From NCBI RefSeq assembly GCF_900155395.1, contig NZ_LT699709.1, forward strand, positions 62,001-126,000: a stretch of 64,000 nucleotides of DNA, given 5' to 3'. The stretch comes from Merdibacter massiliensis (GTDB lineage: Bacteria > Bacillota_I > Bacilli_A > Erysipelotrichales > Erysipelotrichaceae). Below the pieces are notes generated by a model. It was given only the letters and a program-made list of their open reading frames with translations. It was not told where the DNA came from and did no database searches. Shown here in pieces: positions 37,525 through 46,377 of the stretch (position 1 is the first letter of the stretch; each line of letters opens with the position of its first letter). Position numbers and translations under genes: made by a program.

Positions 37525-38172
37525 TTATTTGTGATTCATCTCATTTTCCTGATAATCTTTTTGAAACGTAAAAGCACCGCTTTCTGTCAGCGGATGCTGC
37601 AGTGAACGCATATAGAGTGCATATGGAACTGCTGCATAAGCGATAGGACAACGTGCTAATTTTTCTAATTGATACAGATTTTTGATTGAAGCAGCTACTA
37701 CTTTTGCATGATACTTTCTATGATCGATGATCTCCTGTAAAGCAGCAATCGCCTCCATGCCATCCCATCCCTGTTCTTCATTTCTTCCGATGAAGAAAAA
37801 TAAATAGTCACAACCAGCCTGGATGGCAGCGATCCCCTGTGTTACTGTAAATAACAAAGTCATTGCCGTCTGCACACCTTTTTCATGCAAATAGGAAGCC
37901 AAACGCAATCCATCTTTTGAAAAATTGATCTTGATGACAGTTTGCGGATAGATCTTTAATAACTGCTCAGCTTGTTCCAGCATCTCTTCATACGTTCCGA
38001 TCACTTCTCCGCTTAAAAAAGCAGGTTTCTTCTGGCTCCATTCTCTTACAAAGTCTTGTACGCCGATGTGTTCCTTTCGATACATTGTCGTATTGGCTGT
38101 AATGCCCTTGATGCCATATTGCAGCACTTCCTGGATTTCTTGTTTATTTGCACTATCAATAAAATATTGCAT
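37525..38172 (-). CDS. Transaldolase-like protein (fructose-6-phosphate aldolase family)
   Basis: 215 residues, the short TalC/FSA form of the transaldolase fold. The Schiff-base Lys is in TVIKINFSKDGL. N-terminal FIDSANKQEIQEVLQYGIKGITANTTM aligns with the usual LFLDTANVEEI...TTNPSL motif but with TANTT in place of TTNPS. The change in this phosphate-loop region suggests a different aldol substrate or diverged role. AGGAGG lies before the ATG. Monocistronic. Confidence 0.83.
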   Translation of the reverse strand: MQYFIDSANKQEIQEVLQYGIKGITANTTMYRKEHIGVQDFVREWSQKKPAFLSGEVIGTYEEMLEQAEQLLKIYPQTVIKINFSKDGLRLASYLHEKGVQTAMTLLFTVTQGIAAIQAGCDYLFFFIGRNEEQGWDGMEAIAALQEIIDHRKYHAKVVAASIKNLYQLEKLARCPIAYAAVPYALYMRSLQHPLTESGAFTFQKDYQENEMNHK

Positions 38173-38333
38173 AAATGAACCTCCTTTCTTTTAGTATAAC
38201 AAAAGCATCCTTTTGCAAATGTCCGGCAACATCGATTTTTTTCCTTAACATTGCGGTAGAAAATACGTACAGTCCGTACCTTTTTATCCACTTTCTATGT
38301 TTATAATGAATAATAGTAAAGGAGGATTCTCTT

Positions 38334-39455
38334 ATGTTTCAATATTATCAACCTACACGCATACATTTTGGAGCAGGTTCTTTAGATCAATTACCAGAAA
38401 TCTGCAAACGATACGGCAATCGCTGTTTTATGGTCACCACCCCGGATGAGCCATTGCAGCCTTTATATACGCGTATCAAAGAAAGTTTGACAAATGCAGG
38501 CATTTCAGTCATTCATTTTGATGAAGTAATGCCAAATCCCGATGCGCAGATGGTAGAACGCGGTTTTGCCCGTTTGCAAAAAGACCCGTGTGATTTTGTT
38601 TTAGCGGTTGGCGGCGGCAGTTCCATCGATACAGCAAAATCGATTGCATTTTGCAATGGTCTAGAACAAATTGACTGGGACCATATCTTTTCTGCCTATG
38701 GTTCCCCTTTTGAGGTATATCCCTCTTACAGCAGACAGCACCTGCCGATCATCAGTGTGCCTACAACTTCCGGCACCGGATCACAAGTCACACAGGCCGC
38801 TGTCATTACGCGCGGAAAAGAAAAAATTACATTCTATCATACAGATAACTTTTCAAAGGAATGCATCTTAGATCCCGAGCTGATGCTGACATTACCAAAG
38901 CGAATGAGCGCAGCTACCGGATTTGATGCTTTTACCCATGCATTTGAAGCCTATATCAATCCACGTGCATCCCATTACAGCAAAATGGATGCATTGGAAG
39001 CAATGCGTCTGGTCGTAGAAAATTTGCCAAAGGTGATGGAAGATCCAAAAGAGCTGCATTACCGTGAAGCAATGAGCTTAGCCGATACACTTGCCGGACG
39101 TGCTTTAGCAAATTCTGGCGCGGATGCACCACACCCGTTATCAGAGATCATCGGCGGTATCGTACATATGACGCACGGAGAAGCTCTGGCAGTTGTATTT
39201 CCACCGTTTATCCAACACAATTTGGAGAAAAAGAAGGCGGTATTTACTGAAATAGCAAACGCTATCTTCCATAGTGAAGATCTGCTCCAGCCTTTTACAT
39301 CTTTTATGGAAAGCATCTCTTTGAATAAGAAATTGAAAGACTTTGGTATTACACCAGAACAATTTGCAGAAATCAAAGCAAGTCCGATCCTCGATCATTT
39401 ACCTTTTGGCACCCGTGAAGAATTAGAAGCCATCTTACAGGATGCTTATGAATAA
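38334..39455 (+). CDS. Iron-containing (group III) alcohol dehydrogenase
   Basis: 373 residues. The NAD(P) loop GGGSSIDTAKSIA, the phosphate-binding PTTSGTGSQVT and metal ligands (Asp in FDAFTHAFEAYI, its two His and a later His in PHPLSEIIGG/ MTHGEAL) define the Fe-ADH family. Likely reduces an aldehyde or oxidises a polyol or alcohol with NAD(P)H. AAAGGAGG precedes the ATG by 8 nt. Its end overlaps the phosphatase gene, so the two are an operon. The promoter area has TATAAT at about 38301 with GTAC...GTAC inverted elements upstream. Confidence 0.92.
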   Translation: MFQYYQPTRIHFGAGSLDQLPEICKRYGNRCFMVTTPDEPLQPLYTRIKESLTNAGISVIHFDEVMPNPDAQMVERGFARLQKDPCDFVLAVGGGSSIDTAKSIAFCNGLEQIDWDHIFSAYGSPFEVYPSYSRQHLPIISVPTTSGTGSQVTQAAVITRGKEKITFYHTDNFSKECILDPELMLTLPKRMSAATGFDAFTHAFEAYINPRASHYSKMDALEAMRLVVENLPKVMEDPKELHYREAMSLADTLAGRALANSGADAPHPLSEIIGGIVHMTHGEALAVVFPPFIQHNLEKKKAVFTEIANAIFHSEDLLQPFTSFMESISLNKKLKDFGITPEQFAEIKASPILDHLPFGTREELEAILQDAYE

Positions 39456-40260
39456 CATTCATCTTCTTGCAACAGACATCGATGGTACTTTGATGCAGGC
39501 GGATGGTTCGATCGCTGCTGCCAATATAGAAGCTATCCGGCGCTGTCTAAAAAAGGGCGTCTTCGTCTATTTAGTGACGGGACGCCCTTATAGCTTTGCG
39601 CGGATGATTGCCGACCGCATCCATCCGGATGTACAAGTAGTGGCTGCAAATGGGGGTATTTATGAATGCAATGGTACCTGCATCGAACAGCCAATCGATC
39701 CTTCAGCGATAGCATTTCTTGTTACGCGGGCAGAGAACTGCGGTGTATCTCTATTTCTAAAAGGAAAGCATGATTATTATGCAAATGTTCCGTATGATCC
39801 TCGTTTTCTGTACGATGATCTGAATCCATTCTTTCGCAAAGACCTGCAGGTTCGCTCCTTTCCAGATCTTTCTGCTCAGCAGTTAATAGAACAAGCGCAT
39901 GATATATTAAAAATATTGACCTTTCATGAAGACGGTGCTGTCATGCAGAAATACCGCCGGCTCATCGAAAATGCCGATCTTGTCACAGTGACGGATTATC
40001 GTCCGATCAGCTTTGACATCACTGCCAAAGGTGTAGATAAAGGAAGCACCTTGCAAACCATCTGCCAAATGCTTCATCTCAGCAAAGATCAAGTGATTGC
40101 TTGCGGGGATGCCAATAATGATCAAGCGATGTTTGCCTGTGCTGGCTGGCGAGTCGCCATGAGCAATGCTTCTTCCGCTATACAAGAAATGTGTGACGCT
40201 GTCGTAGATAACCAAGATGGTGCAGGTGTTGCACGTGCGATCCAGCAATGTGGAATCTAA
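39448..40260 (+). CDS. Cof-type HAD phosphatase
   Basis: 270 residues. Motif I (ATDIDGTLM) holds the nucleophilic and acid-base Asp, motif II is TGRP, and the C-terminal GDANNDQAMF with VDKGSTL identify the Cof subfamily of HAD phosphatases acting on sugar phosphates or related metabolites. It overlaps the Fe-ADH end by 8 nt; the ATG at 39448 has better spacing from AGGA than the ATG at 39442. Substrate unknown. Confidence 0.92.
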   Translation: MNNIHLLATDIDGTLMQADGSIAAANIEAIRRCLKKGVFVYLVTGRPYSFARMIADRIHPDVQVVAANGGIYECNGTCIEQPIDPSAIAFLVTRAENCGVSLFLKGKHDYYANVPYDPRFLYDDLNPFFRKDLQVRSFPDLSAQQLIEQAHDILKILTFHEDGAVMQKYRRLIENADLVTVTDYRPISFDITAKGVDKGSTLQTICQMLHLSKDQVIACGDANNDQAMFACAGWRVAMSNASSAIQEMCDAVVDNQDGAGVARAIQQCGI

Positions 40261-40295
40261 AAAAACCGAAGGCTGATTACCTTCGGTTTTCTTTT
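40258..40295 (+). terminator. Terminator of the Fe-ADH/phosphatase operon
   Basis: AAAACCGAAGG / CCTTCGGTTTT hairpin with tail TTCTTTT, starting at the stop codon. Confidence 0.85.
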
Positions 40296-40343
40296 GTCAT
40301 GGCACTTTTCTTGCCAGATCTGCAATTATACAAAGCTACTCTC

Positions 40344-40859
40344 TCAACCTCGAATCGCAAAGAATAAAGCAAAGACGAGAGCCACAAACAACACCATTAC
40401 GACCACTGTAGTAATTAAAACCGACAGTTGCCCATCTTTTTTGATTTCCTGAAGAGACCCTTTTAAAGAGAACGGCTTCCAACGGAAATATTTTACTAAA
40501 GACATGATCATTAAGATCGTAGATACAAAATTAAATAATAAGAATTGACAAACAGCTAATACGATCAGATTGATACGAATACTTTCAATATGCTCAAATG
40601 ACTGAATATCTTCATTGAAATGCTTTAAGATCCACCATGCATACAGATTTGCGGTACAGATCATAAAGCCCGTGATCACCACAGGATTTCCGCTGATCAA
40701 TTCCTCATATGTTTGGCTATATGCGCTTGACATGCCGACTACATAAATCAAAAATAATACGATGATCAAGATACAAGCATATTGTGCATACTTTAGATAG
40801 CGATAATTCTTTACCTGCTTCAATTTATTCTTTCGCCGAATCATCTCTTTTTTCTTCAT
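40344..40859 (-). CDS. Four-helix membrane protein of unknown function
   Basis: 171 residues with a basic N-terminus (MKKKEMIRRKNKLKQVKNYR) and four hydrophobic segments (about 25-45, 58-78, 95-120, 145-168). Not recognised. AGGAGG lies 7 nt before the ATG. It follows the PTS EIICB gene, from which it is separated by a terminator, so it may have its own promoter. Confidence 0.62.
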   Translation of the reverse strand: MKKKEMIRRKNKLKQVKNYRYLKYAQYACILIIVLFLIYVVGMSSAYSQTYEELISGNPVVITGFMICTANLYAWWILKHFNEDIQSFEHIESIRINLIVLAVCQFLLFNFVSTILMIMSLVKYFRWKPFSLKGSLQEIKKDGQLSVLITTVVVMVLFVALVFALFFAIRG

Positions 40860-40876
40860 ATCGATCCTCCTGTAAT

Positions 40877-40903
40877 AAAAAGGCAGAGCTCTACACTCTG
40901 CCT
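40877..40903 (-). terminator. Terminator after the PTS EIICB gene
   Basis: AGGCAGAG / CTCTGCCT hairpin with a T run on the minus strand, between the EIICB stop and the next minus-strand gene. Confidence 0.82.
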
Positions 40904-40909
40904 GTATCT

Positions 40910-42511
40910 TTAGTCAATGTGTAGAATATCCTTAACTGCAGTAGTAATGTTAACGACACGTACACCATAGATGACCTGAATTGAATTCTTTCCTCTGACA
41001 ACTCCAAGAGCTTCCAAGAAATTCTTCCATGCTTCGTCTGGAGCAACCAATGCATCATCTTTTACTGTTACACGCAAGCGGCTGGCACAACAAGTGACAG
41101 TTTCAATGTTATCTGCACCACCTAATGCTTCAATGATGCGAACTTCCAATGAATCTGCTGGTGTACCGTTTGCTTCTGCATCTTTGATTGCATTGTATTC
41201 TTTCTTGCTCATCAATTTGATCTCATCATTATCGTCACCACGGCCAGGTGTCTTCAGATCAAATTTGATGATGCAGAATTTAAATACGAAGTAATAAACA
41301 ACAAATGTCAATGGTAATAAATAGATCAAGCTCATTGCATGTACTTTATGCGGCTGGAATAAGTTTGGAATCATAAACAGCAAAGCATTTCCATTGATTG
41401 AAATCTGTGTAATTTCAGCAACCACATAGCACAAACCACAAAGAGGAGCATATACCAACCAGTAAAGTGCTGGAGCTACGAACAAGAATGTATACTCAAT
41501 TGGTTCTGAAATTCCAACCATTGCCAAAGTGAATACAGCTGGGATCAACAATGCAGCAACTTTCTTGCGATTTTCCGGTTTTGCACAGCGATACATGGCA
41601 AATGCAGCACCTGGAAGACCTGTCAGCTGGAATAATACACGTCCAGTCGTAAAGTTTCTTGTGATATAACCAGTTGCATCTGCACTAGCTGCTTGTCCAT
41701 TGATGATATTCTTAACACCTTCATAAACAACGCCATCAATCGTCATCGTTCCACCAACCGAAGTATATTCAATTGGGAAAGCAATCAAGTGGTGAATACC
41801 AAATGGCAGCAACATCTTGTCTAATGTACCGAACACGAATGTTCCCACTAAACCGCTCGTGTTGATAAATGCCGTAATGCCTTGCAATACAGCTCCTATG
41901 TACGGCCATACATAGTATACCACGATTGCCAACGGAACGGAAACCAACGTTACCATCATAATAACAAATTTTGTACCTGCAAAGAACGCGAACATCGCCG
42001 GCAGTTTTGTATCCACAAAACGATTATGCAGTGCTGCTGTGACTAATCCGGCAATGATACCTGAGAAGATACCCATATTATATGCGTAGATGCCTAAGCA
42101 GCTTGACCACAATGCATTGAAGTTCATCGCAGCTTGCTCAGTGTAGCCATTTGCCATCAATGCCTCCACTGTTGTCGTTTCAGCTGTCCAGCCTTCCAAT
42201 GCTGCCCAGCCTTCAATTCCTCTCATAAAACAGAAATACATGATCATACCGGCGAAAGCGGCCCAGCCTTTTTCTTTCTTAGCTAATGTGAATGCGATCG
42301 CCACTGCAAAGAACAGCTGTAAGTTGTTCATAAAGAAGAATCCTAAATTTGAGATCATCGTGAACAAATTATACAGAATATTTCCTTGTGGCAGGATATA
42401 ATTCGTAAATGCACTACCAATACCTACGAAGAAACCTACCAAGACAAGCAGAATGATCGGAACCATCATTGCCCCGGCAAATGTTTGAAGTTTTGCCTGA
42501 ATGTTTTTCAT
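40910..42511 (-). CDS. PTS EIICB transporter, glucose/alpha-glucoside class
   Basis: 533 residues. The EIIC domain (about 1-415) has ten or so helices and the sugar-site motifs FGIHHLIAFPIEYTSVGG and GISEPIEYTF typical of the glucose/maltose (MalX-like) group. The C-terminal EIIB domain (about 450-530) has the phospho-Cys region TVTCCASRLRVTV. No EIIA is fused: a free EIIA lies at 45675, 3 kb upstream, and may serve it. AAGGAGG precedes the ATG. The gene is followed by a terminator and its sugar cannot be determined from sequence. Confidence 0.9.
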   Translation of the reverse strand: MKNIQAKLQTFAGAMMVPIILLVLVGFFVGIGSAFTNYILPQGNILYNLFTMISNLGFFFMNNLQLFFAVAIAFTLAKKEKGWAAFAGMIMYFCFMRGIEGWAALEGWTAETTTVEALMANGYTEQAAMNFNALWSSCLGIYAYNMGIFSGIIAGLVTAALHNRFVDTKLPAMFAFFAGTKFVIMMVTLVSVPLAIVVYYVWPYIGAVLQGITAFINTSGLVGTFVFGTLDKMLLPFGIHHLIAFPIEYTSVGGTMTIDGVVYEGVKNIINGQAASADATGYITRNFTTGRVLFQLTGLPGAAFAMYRCAKPENRKKVAALLIPAVFTLAMVGISEPIEYTFLFVAPALYWLVYAPLCGLCYVVAEITQISINGNALLFMIPNLFQPHKVHAMSLIYLLPLTFVVYYFVFKFCIIKFDLKTPGRGDDNDEIKLMSKKEYNAIKDAEANGTPADSLEVRIIEALGGADNIETVTCCASRLRVTVKDDALVAPDEAWKNFLEALGVVRGKNSIQVIYGVRVVNITTAVKDILHID

Positions 42512-42651
42512 TGCTTGTTCCTCCTTTTTTCTACTTTCAGTTTATCAGACAATGTCAAAAGAAAATGTGATAATAAGTTAAATCATTTCTCTATTATTGT
42601 GGTAATTTTTGACAAATTGTTAACGATTTCATTGAGCTTGTAAATTTTTCT

Positions 42652-44004
42652 TTATTTTTCGACTGCTAATTCGTATAAACTCTCATAATAGATTTCGAAA
42701 GCTTTCAGCAAAGAATCAATCTTCTGGCACTCATTTTCCATATGTACATGCGTATCTTCTCCATCAAAAGTAGCTCCAAAAGCCACTCCATGATCTAACA
42801 TGCGGGCATACGATGCTCCTCCTTTTGTAAATACCTCTGCCTTTTCATGCATGACTTTTTGATACGCTTTCTGCAATGCCTGGATCAGTGGACTGTCTTC
42901 CTCCACATACAGCAGTCTTTTCTCACGGATGATCTCTGCCTGCGCATGATATCGTTTAGCCAAAGCCGTGATCTGCTGCCACAATTGTTCCTTTGTCGTG
43001 CTTTTGACATAACGAACATCGACACAGACTTCGATTCCTTCAAAGCAATCATTGATCGACATTACACAGACTGAATTTCTTCCCATTGCGGCATCTTCGG
43101 ATGCCAGATGACTCTTTTCACCATAAAAATCATCTTCGAAACACTCCTTCAGCATCCAGATCATCGATTCCAGTCCTTTTGGCAGTTGTTTGCTATCATC
43201 TATATCTTTTAGGAAAGAAAAAACAGCATTCTCCCCGCGCTGGGGATTTCTAGACAATGCTTTCTTGCCTTGATAATGCAAATAGAAACCTTGTTTTCTT
43301 TCCTCTTTTTGTTTTGCATTTGGATAATTGCCGCAGGAGGCAGGTAATATGACTTGCAGATCGTCACACACATAATTGGTACGTTGCGAACAATGAAAAC
43401 GGACCCCTTCAACTGCAGGAAAAATAAAACGAAACTGCAAGATTCCTTTCTCTCCATTGACGATCGGAAAATTTCCATCTGGAGAAAAGCCGCAGATTGG
43501 CTGCTGATTCTTTTTAAAATAATGCTGCATGCACTCCCAAGTGGTCTCTTCTGCTCCCCCAGCAATGATCCGTATCGGATATTTTAAGGAAAGCCCTTGT
43601 TTTTTTATTAAATAAGCCGCATACAAAGCAGCTAATAAAGGTCCTTTATCATCATTTACGCCTCTTCCATACAACATGTTTCCTTCTCTTTTCATTGTGA
43701 ACGGATCACTTTTCCACCCACTCTGTCCTCTGGCTTCCACCACATCAAGATGTCCTAAAACACCGACATACTCCTCTCCTTCACCGATTTGGGCATCAAC
43801 TGCATACCCTTCATCATCATGTACAGTAAATCCTAATCTTTCTGCTATGGACAAAAAGATATCGAATGCTTTCCGTACTTCTTTCCCAAAAGGAGCATTT
43901 TCACTTTTACTAGTTTCATCCATCACACTGGGAACAGCGACCAGCGCTGCAAGATCAGATAAAAGCTCTTCTTTCATTTGTATGATTTCTTCTTGTATAT
44001 TCAT
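42652..44004 (-). CDS. PepV-like M20 dipeptidase
   Basis: 450 residues. The metal and catalytic residues of the M20 family are visible: GHLDVV, RGVNDDKGP, AGGAEETTW, SPDGNFP and HMEN. Length and N-terminus (DLAALVAVPSV) match PepV (Xaa-His dipeptidase/carnosinase-like), which cleaves dipeptides in the cytoplasm with zinc. GGAAAGGA lies before the ATG. It sits between PTS EIICB and the divergent PRD regulator without obvious metabolic link. Confidence 0.9.
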   Translation of the reverse strand: MNIQEEIIQMKEELLSDLAALVAVPSVMDETSKSENAPFGKEVRKAFDIFLSIAERLGFTVHDDEGYAVDAQIGEGEEYVGVLGHLDVVEARGQSGWKSDPFTMKREGNMLYGRGVNDDKGPLLAALYAAYLIKKQGLSLKYPIRIIAGGAEETTWECMQHYFKKNQQPICGFSPDGNFPIVNGEKGILQFRFIFPAVEGVRFHCSQRTNYVCDDLQVILPASCGNYPNAKQKEERKQGFYLHYQGKKALSRNPQRGENAVFSFLKDIDDSKQLPKGLESMIWMLKECFEDDFYGEKSHLASEDAAMGRNSVCVMSINDCFEGIEVCVDVRYVKSTTKEQLWQQITALAKRYHAQAEIIREKRLLYVEEDSPLIQALQKAYQKVMHEKAEVFTKGGASYARMLDHGVAFGATFDGEDTHVHMENECQKIDSLLKAFEIYYESLYELAVEK

Positions 44005-44071
44005 CGTATCTACTTCCTTTCCAATATACTATATTTTGATGGACCGCCCGGCTTTTTCATCCTGACGAAAC

Positions 44072-44100
44072 TTGACAGATTTTCTTTTGAAACGCATAAT
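44072..44100 (+). promoter_or_regulatory. Promoter of the PRD regulator
   Basis: TTGACA (44072-44077), 17-bp spacer, CATAAT (44095-44100). Confidence 0.78.
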
Positions 44101-44123
44101 GCATATATAAAGGGGGGATGTGT

Positions 44124-45665
44124 GTGATCAACAAACGCGTACTAAAAATTGTAGAAGTCTTGCTGGAACAAGAGTCATACATTACGATCGATAAAATAAG
44201 TGAACAGCTGTCTGTCTCCAATAAGACCATCCGTAATGATCTCTTGTTAGTAGATGAATGGTTAACAGATAATCAGCTGCACTTAATAAAGAAAACGGGT
44301 ATTGGCGTATGTATCGAAGGTTCTCACAGTCAAAAACTCCGCATTCTTGAAAATGTTCGTAAAAAGAATACCTCTGTGGTCGAACATTCTCCTGCCGCCC
44401 GACAGACTTTTATCGGCATGCAACTGGCATCTTATGACAACTGTCGCATCTATGAATTAAGTGAACAGCTCTATGTCAGCCGAGCAACCATCCATAAGGA
44501 TTTATTATCTCTTTCTAAAAACATGGAATTATTCGGTATCCAGTTGCACCGCAAAAACAACAACGGGATCAGTATCGAAGGAAAAGAGAAGAATATACGC
44601 AATTTTTTATTAAAACTGATGTTGGAAGATAATGGTTACCAACTTTTCATCGACATCGTACAGAATGCCTCTTATCACTGCACCGGTGCTTTGGTCTTTG
44701 CCGGATTAGAAGCAACCGATGATGAAATAAAAGATTTTGTTCATTGCATCCTGCGCGCACACAACTCTTATATCAAAGCATTGGATTTTCATTCCATCAT
44801 CATTATCTTGCTGCGAATTTATGCTGCTTACTTAAGAATACAAGAGCATCATATCATCACTTTGTCTGATGAATTTATCCAGGAATTAAACAGTGAACCA
44901 TTTTTTAAAGAAGCGCAGGAAATTACAGACCGCTTGGCGAATCATTACCGCATACAGATCCCAACGGTGGAAACACATTATTTACAACTGTATTTTCTAT
45001 CGATGCAAGGTCCACAATTGACCAATGAGAAAGATCAAAAAGAGGCTCGGGAATTATGTGACCAGTTATTGACCTCCTGGAGCGAACAATTGGGTGTTCC
45101 ATTCATGAAAGATGAAGAATTAAAGAAGTCTATTTATGCACATCTTTGTCCTTCCATCACTCGTTTTCGTCATAACATTCCAAATGAAAATCCCTTGATG
45201 CCCGAGATCCACGACCTCTATAAACATACGCTGGCTGTTGTAAAAAACAGTATCCACTGTATTGAAGAGCGCTTCCACTGCACCGTCAGTGACGATGAGA
45301 TCAGCTATCTTGCCTTGCATCTTGCAGCTTCATTGGAAAGACTGAAAAAACCGTTGCGCACCATCCTGGTCACTCATGAAGGAACAGCTGCAGCTGCAAT
45401 CTTAAAACAAAAACTGATCCATCAGATCAATGAAATCGACATTGTGGATCAGGAAAGTTTCCTGTCCATCCATCATTGTGATATGACAGATATCGATCTG
45501 ATCATATCTACCATTGAGATCTCCTTAAAAACAGATATTCCTATTTTATTGATCAACCCGCTCTTACACAACTATGATATTCTTCGTCTGAAAGATGCAG
45601 TGAAAGAGTACTATAATCAGAAAAATGATCCAATAAGACGGAAAACGGCACTATCTCAGCAATAG
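44124..45665 (+). CDS. PRD-containing PTS regulator (BglG/LicR-like)
   Basis: 513 residues. Two N-terminal HTH domains (1-60, with LSVSNKTIRNDLLLV; and about 90-150, with LYVSRATIHKDLLSL) show it binds DNA rather than RNA. Two PRD domains follow (about 180-290 and 295-400), the second with conserved His in DEISYLALHLAA. The tail (about 405-500) resembles a degenerate EIIB-like domain; no EIIA is attached. PRD phosphorylation by the PTS would switch its activity. The GTG start at 44124 is preferred because AGGGGGG is directly abutting the ATG at 44118. Candidate targets are the neighbouring EIICB and EIIA genes. Confidence 0.88.
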   Translation: MINKRVLKIVEVLLEQESYITIDKISEQLSVSNKTIRNDLLLVDEWLTDNQLHLIKKTGIGVCIEGSHSQKLRILENVRKKNTSVVEHSPAARQTFIGMQLASYDNCRIYELSEQLYVSRATIHKDLLSLSKNMELFGIQLHRKNNNGISIEGKEKNIRNFLLKLMLEDNGYQLFIDIVQNASYHCTGALVFAGLEATDDEIKDFVHCILRAHNSYIKALDFHSIIIILLRIYAAYLRIQEHHIITLSDEFIQELNSEPFFKEAQEITDRLANHYRIQIPTVETHYLQLYFLSMQGPQLTNEKDQKEARELCDQLLTSWSEQLGVPFMKDEELKKSIYAHLCPSITRFRHNIPNENPLMPEIHDLYKHTLAVVKNSIHCIEERFHCTVSDDEISYLALHLAASLERLKKPLRTILVTHEGTAAAAILKQKLIHQINEIDIVDQESFLSIHHCDMTDIDLIISTIEISLKTDIPILLINPLLHNYDILRLKDAVKEYYNQKNDPIRRKTALSQQ

Positions 45666-45670
45666 TGCCT
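45648..45670. terminator. Hairpin between the PRD regulator and EIIA
   Basis: GGCACTAT / ATAGTGCC stem, 7-nt loop, with GTTTTCC following on the minus strand (for EIIA); it overlaps the regulator's last codons. Confidence 0.7.
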
Positions 45671-45674
45671 TCAT

Positions 45675-46157
45675 TTAATGGGTATAAGTTGCGGAAATAG
45701 TGCTGCCTGCTTTCATTGTCTTATCCTGCGCCAATTCAAATGACTTATAGGCATCAGCTTTTGTAAAGATAACGATCACTGAAAGATCATAACCTTTTCC
45801 TTCCAAATATGCGCGGTCGATCTTTACCAGATCATCGCCGGCATGTACTTTTTGTCCTTTTTTACAAAGGCAGGTAAACCCTTGTCCATTCTCATTTACC
45901 GTATCGATTCCGATATGGATCAATATTTCCATTCCATCCGCAAGCGTCAAGCCAACGGCATGTCCGCTTGGAAATACCATCGTTACTTCTCCGTCTGCAC
46001 ATGCACAGATCGTATCTCCAGTTGAAACGATCGCATATCCATCTCCCATCATCTTTTGAGAAAAAACTGGATCTTTTACTTCTTCGATTGGAATCAATGT
46101 CCCGTCAACAACTGCAACCAGTTCTTTAGGTGCCGATTTTTTCTTAAAGCCAAACAT
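45675..46157 (-). CDS. PTS glucose-family EIIA protein
   Basis: 160 residues. The Crr-type EIIA fold is recognisable from MGDGYAIVSTGDTICACADG and the phospho-His region GMEILIHIGIDTVNENG. The N-terminal KKKSAPKELVAV is a short lead without domain. It is a free-standing EIIA that can feed the EIICB at 40910, and it also belongs to the class that regulates other systems. AAAGGAGG stands just before the ATG. It is divergent from the epimerase-like gene, with two palindromic sites between them. Confidence 0.92.
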   Translation of the reverse strand: MFGFKKKSAPKELVAVVDGTLIPIEEVKDPVFSQKMMGDGYAIVSTGDTICACADGEVTMVFPSGHAVGLTLADGMEILIHIGIDTVNENGQGFTCLCKKGQKVHAGDDLVKIDRAYLEGKGYDLSVIVIFTKADAYKSFELAQDKTMKAGSTISATYTH

Positions 46158-46237
46158 GATACTGCCTCCTTTATTAACTTTTACAATCCTATTATATATC
46201 ACTTATCTTATGTAAGCGTATGATAATATTTTACTTC

Positions 46238-46259
46238 ATTGCCATTATCTTATGGCAAT
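46238..46259. promoter_or_regulatory. Palindromic operator 1 between EIIA and the epimerase-like gene
   Basis: ATTGCCAT - TATCTT - ATGGCAAT: perfect 8-bp inverted repeat, in a divergent promoter region. Confidence 0.6.
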
Positions 46260-46279
46260 TCTTCTATTAATGTTGATAA

Positions 46280-46300
46280 ATTGCCTTATCATTAGGTAAT
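46280..46300. promoter_or_regulatory. Palindromic operator 2 (related to operator 1)
   Basis: ATTGCCT - TATCATT - AGGTAAT: same half-site as operator 1 with one mismatch, 42 bp away (about four helical turns), suggesting two dimers or DNA looping. Confidence 0.55.
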
Positions 46301-46319
46301 GTGTTTCTTTCGCTGGCTA

Positions 46320-46349
46320 TTGCACAGGCTGATTCGCAAAGCGTACAAT
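46320..46349 (+). promoter_or_regulatory. Promoter of the epimerase-like gene
   Basis: TTGCAC (46320-46325), 18-bp spacer, TACAAT (46344-46349), 20 bp after operator 2. Confidence 0.6.
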
Positions 46350-46377
46350 GAAGACGTAAAGAAGGAGGAAACAGATA

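Noticed and set aside
44118-45665. PRD protein as an RNA-binding antiterminator (LicT type)
   Set aside because: It has N-terminal DNA-binding HTH domains instead of a CAT RNA-binding domain, and no RAT sequence was found by the PTS genes.
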